The notes under the pieces are model-generated. The model was not told where the DNA came from. It saw only the letters and a list, made by a program, of their open reading frames with translations, and did not search any database. DNA of 8,157 nucleotides, from assembly GCA_943325255.2 (NCBI GenBank), contig CALPOS020000088.1, forward strand, positions 1-8,157, read 5' to 3'. The first letter of the stretch is position 1. Every line of letters begins with the position of its first letter. A program made the translations under genes and the position numbers. This DNA is from Sphingobacterium thalpophilum. Lineage in GTDB: Bacteria > Bacteroidota > Bacteroidia > Flavobacteriales > Flavobacteriaceae. This document shows, one piece after another, positions 6,661-8,157 of this stretch.

Positions 6661-7779
6661 ATGAAGAATAAGTTTGTACTTACGACAATTTTTGTTTCTG
6701 CAACGATGCTGTTATTTTTCGCACTATCTTGTTCCTCAGATAAGGACGATTACGTTCCAATTGAAGTGAGTCCAGTGGTGGTTAATTTAGCAGAAGTTCC
6801 TTATCCAAATCTGTCGCAATATCAATTCTTTAAAGGTGAAATCAAAAACCAACAACCCTCCTACGGCGTAATTCCATACAAGCCGGCGAGCGAACTTTTT
6901 ACAGATTATGCACTAAAAAACAGATTTGTTTGGTTACCTAACGGAACGAAGGCTACTTATACCAGTGACGCAGATATTTTAAAATTACCCGTTGGATCGG
7001 CATTGATAAAAACATTTTATTATAACAATGTTCAACCCGCCAATGGTACAAAAATTATCGAAACGAGAGTGATGATAAAAGTAACTGAGGAAAATGACGA
7101 AACTGATGGTTGGATTTTTGCAGAATATCTTTGGAATGCAGATCAAACAGATGCAACACTGCAAACGCAAGGAAGCACGATGGCAATTTCTTGGATAGAC
7201 CAAAATAGCACAACGCAAAATATAAATTATCAAATTCCTTCCACTAATCAATGTAAAACGTGCCATGATAACAATGGCAAAAGCAGACCGATTGGAATTA
7301 AGCCACAGAATTTGAATACTACATTTCCTTATTCCACAGGCACAAAAAACCAACTCGCCAAATGGATTGAATTTGGCTATTTAGAAAATAATTTACCCGC
7401 AATAATCGTCTCGACCGTTGATTATAAAGATGTCTCTAAAAGTTTAGACTTAAGAGTCCGCTCCTATATGGATATCAATTGCGCGCACTGTCATCAAGAA
7501 GGCGGCAATGCGGAGTATATGCAGACAATACGGATGGCCTTTAATCAAACATCTATTCCTTCAAACATGGGCGTTTGTGTGCCAGGATATATTCAAGTGC
7601 CAGGCTTCGATCGCGGACTTATTGTAAGCCCAAATAACACTAATGAGTCCACTGTTTTGTATTTATTAAGTACAAACTCGCCTAATTTTAGAATGCCACG
7701 AATTGGAAGAACCATTGCACATCAAGAAGGAATTCAATTGGTGACGGAATGGATTAATTCGCTTCCGCCCTGCAACTAA
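6661..7779 (+). CDS. Secreted diheme c-type cytochrome-like lipoprotein
   Basis: The 372-residue protein begins with a lipoprotein signal (MKNKFVLTTIFVSATMLLFFALSC) with predicted lipidated Cys24. The next residues, SSDKDDY, are acidic and resemble the surface-export signal of Bacteroidetes lipoproteins, so the protein may reach the outer face of the outer membrane. Two heme-c motifs are present, CKTCH (198-202) and CAHCH (274-278, in MDINCAHCHQEGG). FRMPRIG with Met345 is a plausible axial ligand. The region between them and the N-terminal part (PYKPASELFTDYALKNRFVWLP) resembles a conserved family of secreted diheme proteins that I recall as SO2930/HNE_0200-like, of unknown function. An electron-transfer or redox role is inference. 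It starts 17 bases after mutB with no clear promoter, so co-transcription is plausible. The apparent two hemes require periplasmic cytochrome c maturation. Confidence 0.82.
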   Translation: MKNKFVLTTIFVSATMLLFFALSCSSDKDDYVPIEVSPVVVNLAEVPYPNLSQYQFFKGEIKNQQPSYGVIPYKPASELFTDYALKNRFVWLPNGTKATYTSDADILKLPVGSALIKTFYYNNVQPANGTKIIETRVMIKVTEENDETDGWIFAEYLWNADQTDATLQTQGSTMAISWIDQNSTTQNINYQIPSTNQCKTCHDNNGKSRPIGIKPQNLNTTFPYSTGTKNQLAKWIEFGYLENNLPAIIVSTVDYKDVSKSLDLRVRSYMDINCAHCHQEGGNAEYMQTIRMAFNQTSIPSNMGVCVPGYIQVPGFDRGLIVSPNNTNESTVLYLLSTNSPNFRMPRIGRTIAHQEGIQLVTEWINSLPPCN

Positions 7780-7794
7780 AATCAATCGCTAAAA

Positions 7795-7804
7795 TAGATT
7801 TGCA
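7795..7804 (+). promoter_or_regulatory. Promoter-like TAGATTTGCA box with no gene behind it
   Basis: TAGATTTG matches the Bacteroidetes -7 consensus TAnnTTTG, and the trailing CA is common in Flavobacterium promoters. No -33 TTG is visible 17-23 bases upstream and no open reading frame follows on this strand. It could start a non-coding transcript ending near the hairpin at 7992-8020, or be chance. Confidence 0.27.
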
Positions 7805-7991
7805 CATCTTTGAAATAGGAACATCACTTCATTTTTAGTATTGAACCAAAAATCTAAATAATCAAGTGCAAAACTATTGTCGGGAATATATAATGTGATT
7901 CGTCTTAATCTAAAAAATAACTGCCGCGCTGTATGTATTACTAAAAAATGCAGTAGCAATTTCACAGTAAAGCAACCTTGACGGATAGAAC

Positions 7992-8020
7992 GAAAAAACA
8001 GCGCTATTTGGTGTTTTTTT
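7992..8020. terminator. Bidirectional terminator-like hairpin with A-tract and T-tract arms
   Basis: AAAAAACA (7993-8000) pairs perfectly with TGTTTTTT (8012-8019) around an 11-base loop, with a possible G-T pair outside (7992/8020). Because one arm is an A-tract and the other a T-tract, either strand would end in a U run after the stem. The stem has only one G-C pair. It lies between the operon end (7779) and a possible minus-strand gene end (8035), the usual place for a shared terminator of convergent genes. Confidence 0.42.
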
Positions 8021-8034
8021 AATAAGAAAATATT

Positions 8035-8157
8035 TCATACTTTAGTTGCGGTAAAGTAAAATCCCCAGACACTTTCTATTTTTAAACCTGCTTTTTCTAA
8101 TGTTTGCTAGAAAAGAAACCAATGAAACTAATCGGTTACAGTAAGGACAAAAAAGAA
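8035..8157 (-). pseudogene. Possible decayed 3' end of a convergent gene, cut by the window edge
   Basis: Read on the minus strand, bases 8100-8038 encode LEKAGLKIESVWGFYFTATKV followed by TGA (8037-8035). This resembles the last helix and strands of SAM-dependent methyltransferases (LxxAGFxIxSVxGF), a loose impression only. Upstream the frame meets TAG at 8109-8107. The neighbouring frame gives PISFIGFFSSKH (8135-8100), which would join smoothly if one base were missing near 8100. A third frame, open to the window edge, gives LFCPYCN (8155-8135) and would join if another base were missing. Two single-base deletions in a dead gene would explain this. Alternatives are chance or an unrelated 37-codon frame (8155-8042) continuing beyond the window. 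The hairpin at 7992-8020 just past the stop fits a gene end here. Confidence 0.28.

Larger units (their letters stand above)
7780..8034. other. Region without an intact gene; minus strand holds an 81-codon stop-free frame
   Basis: No plus-strand ATG here opens more than a few codons: those near 7901, 7933 and 7949 stop almost at once. On the minus strand the frame 8034 to 7792 has no stop for 81 codons and ends at TAG (7791-7789). Its late part reads LYIPDNSFALDYLDFWFNTKNEV, which looks protein-like, but I recognise no family. There is no ATG near its beginning; the only early GTG leaves 58 codons. It is in the same frame as the gene-like fragment to its right, across a single TGA (8037-8035). 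Decayed coding sequence or chance are both possible. Short complementary pairs (7926-7932 with 7998-8004; 7908-7914 with 7980-7986) also occur but would cross. Confidence 0.35.

Noticed and set aside
6985..7353. Minus-strand 122-codon frame inside the heme lipoprotein gene
   Set aside because: It is a shadow of a gene with a lipoprotein signal and two heme motifs on the plus strand. Its own translation shows no recognisable domain.

Overview
The window looks like an AT-rich chromosome segment of a Flavobacteriaceae member, most likely Flavobacterium or a close relative. The evidence is a type IX secretion (T9SS) substrate with a gliding-motility-type C-terminal domain, a split methylmalonyl-CoA mutase whose small subunit has lost the cobalamin domain, start codons without Shine-Dalgarno sequences, TAnnTTTG-type -7 boxes, and several short intergenic repeats of a kind I associate with this genus.

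Layout. Positions 1-1860 hold the 3' part of a large secreted multidomain protein: the end of an Ig-like domain, four ~77-residue tandem repeats, a PKD/Ig-like module, a SprB-like module and a T9SS type B sorting domain. A 14-bp inverted repeat (1889-1954) separates it from a co-directional run: udk (uridine kinase), a DivIC/FtsB-like division protein, mutA and mutB (the two methylmalonyl-CoA mutase subunits), and a diheme c-type lipoprotein ending at 7779. The last 378 bases hold no intact gene. They contain a hairpin with A/T-tract arms, a promoter-like box, and on the minus strand what may be the decayed end of a convergent gene.

How the genes work together. Only MutA and MutB are clear functional partners: they form the heterodimeric adenosylcobalamin enzyme that interconverts methylmalonyl-CoA and succinyl-CoA. 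MutB carries the catalytic His and the B12-binding DxHxxG motif, and MutA has Leu at the catalytic His position. Udk (pyrimidine salvage) and the DivIC-like protein (septum assembly) are housekeeping neighbours. The heme lipoprotein starts 17 bases after mutB and may be co-transcribed, but no functional link is visible.

What is unusual. The gene content is ordinary and I see no convincing new multi-gene system. The best observations concern repeat DNA in the operon: a long composite hairpin between udk and the divIC-like gene, a duplicated 8-mer forming the mutA-mutB spacer, and a 14-nt tandem repeat (three copies, 42 nt) inside the mutB reading frame near its N-terminus, where only three copies keep the frame. 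The right-hand end, with an 81-codon stop-free minus-strand frame and gene-like fragments in shifted frames, is the least explained part.
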